DNA of 64,000 bases from Comamonas sp. (lineage in GTDB: Bacteria > Pseudomonadota > Gammaproteobacteria > Burkholderiales > Burkholderiaceae_C), in the NCBI GenBank assembly GCA_031277805.1, contig JAITLR010000022.1:62001-126000 (forward strand), in the 5' to 3' direction. The notes beneath the pieces are model-generated. The model was not told the DNA's origin and searched no databases. It was given only the letters and a program-made list of their open reading frames with translations. Shown here piece after piece: positions 63,337 through 64,000 of this stretch. The translations under genes and the position numbers were made by a program. Within the stretch, counting starts at the first letter, position 1. Every line of letters starts with the position of its first letter.

Positions 63337-64000
<664 letters not shown>

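Overview
The window looks like a chromosomal segment of a high-GC betaproteobacterium of the Comamonadaceae, most likely Comamonas or a close relative. This rests on the benzoyl-CoA (box) pathway genes with a BoxR regulator, the SAH riboswitch in front of a methionine synthase gene that begins at the pterin domain, and the many short intergenic repeats starting TTTGATAGCTGC, which I know from this family. There are about 50 protein genes, one initiator tRNA, one riboswitch, several strong terminators and at least four families of intergenic repeats. I see no CRISPR array, rRNA gene, transposase or integrase.

Layout. 1-9.7 kb: a partial periplasmic-domain sensor, acetoacetyl-CoA synthetase, a B12-type radical SAM protein, a RutG-like pyrimidine permease, a CoA-transferase, a GFA-family protein and a hotdog thioesterase. 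9.7-19.8 kb: a leftward benzoate block (boxR divergent from a DUF4863 gene, the semialdehyde dehydrogenase, benzoate-CoA ligase and a complete LivKHMGF-type ABC transporter); boxA, boxB and boxC are not here. 19.8-26.1 kb: an M48 protease, a DMT exporter, an AraC regulator, an AmpG-like permease and a two-component system. 26.2-36.3 kb: a surface-polysaccharide region (UDP-glucose dehydrogenase, uronate epimerase, GT39, GT2, a flippase-like protein, then an AT-rich insert with an unrecognised transferase-like protein, O-antigen ligase and GT25, then a GT4). 36.4-46.7 kb: housekeeping genes (zinc-finger protein, an internally deleted ilvE, radA, tRNA-fMet, gdhA, an FAH-family protein, ppk2, a LysR/PACE efflux pair, gltS).

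47.1-63.0 kb holds the most interesting locus. Rightward genes encode a DUF2170 (YjfI) protein, a PspA/IM30 protein (ESCRT-III superfamily), a YqiJ-like membrane OB-fold protein, a YqiK-type flotillin, an orphan TRAP binding protein plus a luciferase-like oxidoreductase, an 1867-residue protein with a MoxR-like AAA+ domain near residue 1350, and an MscK-like mechanosensitive channel. I read this as a candidate membrane-stress or membrane-remodelling module of undescribed mechanism. The window ends in the 5' part of a split metH behind an SAH riboswitch.

Other points: ilvE lacks about 50 internal residues in frame, including the region holding a substrate-binding Tyr/Arg pair in E. coli IlvE; a dispersed repeat has entered the livG-livF junction and stays open in the livF frame; and several repeats lie directly in front of start codons.
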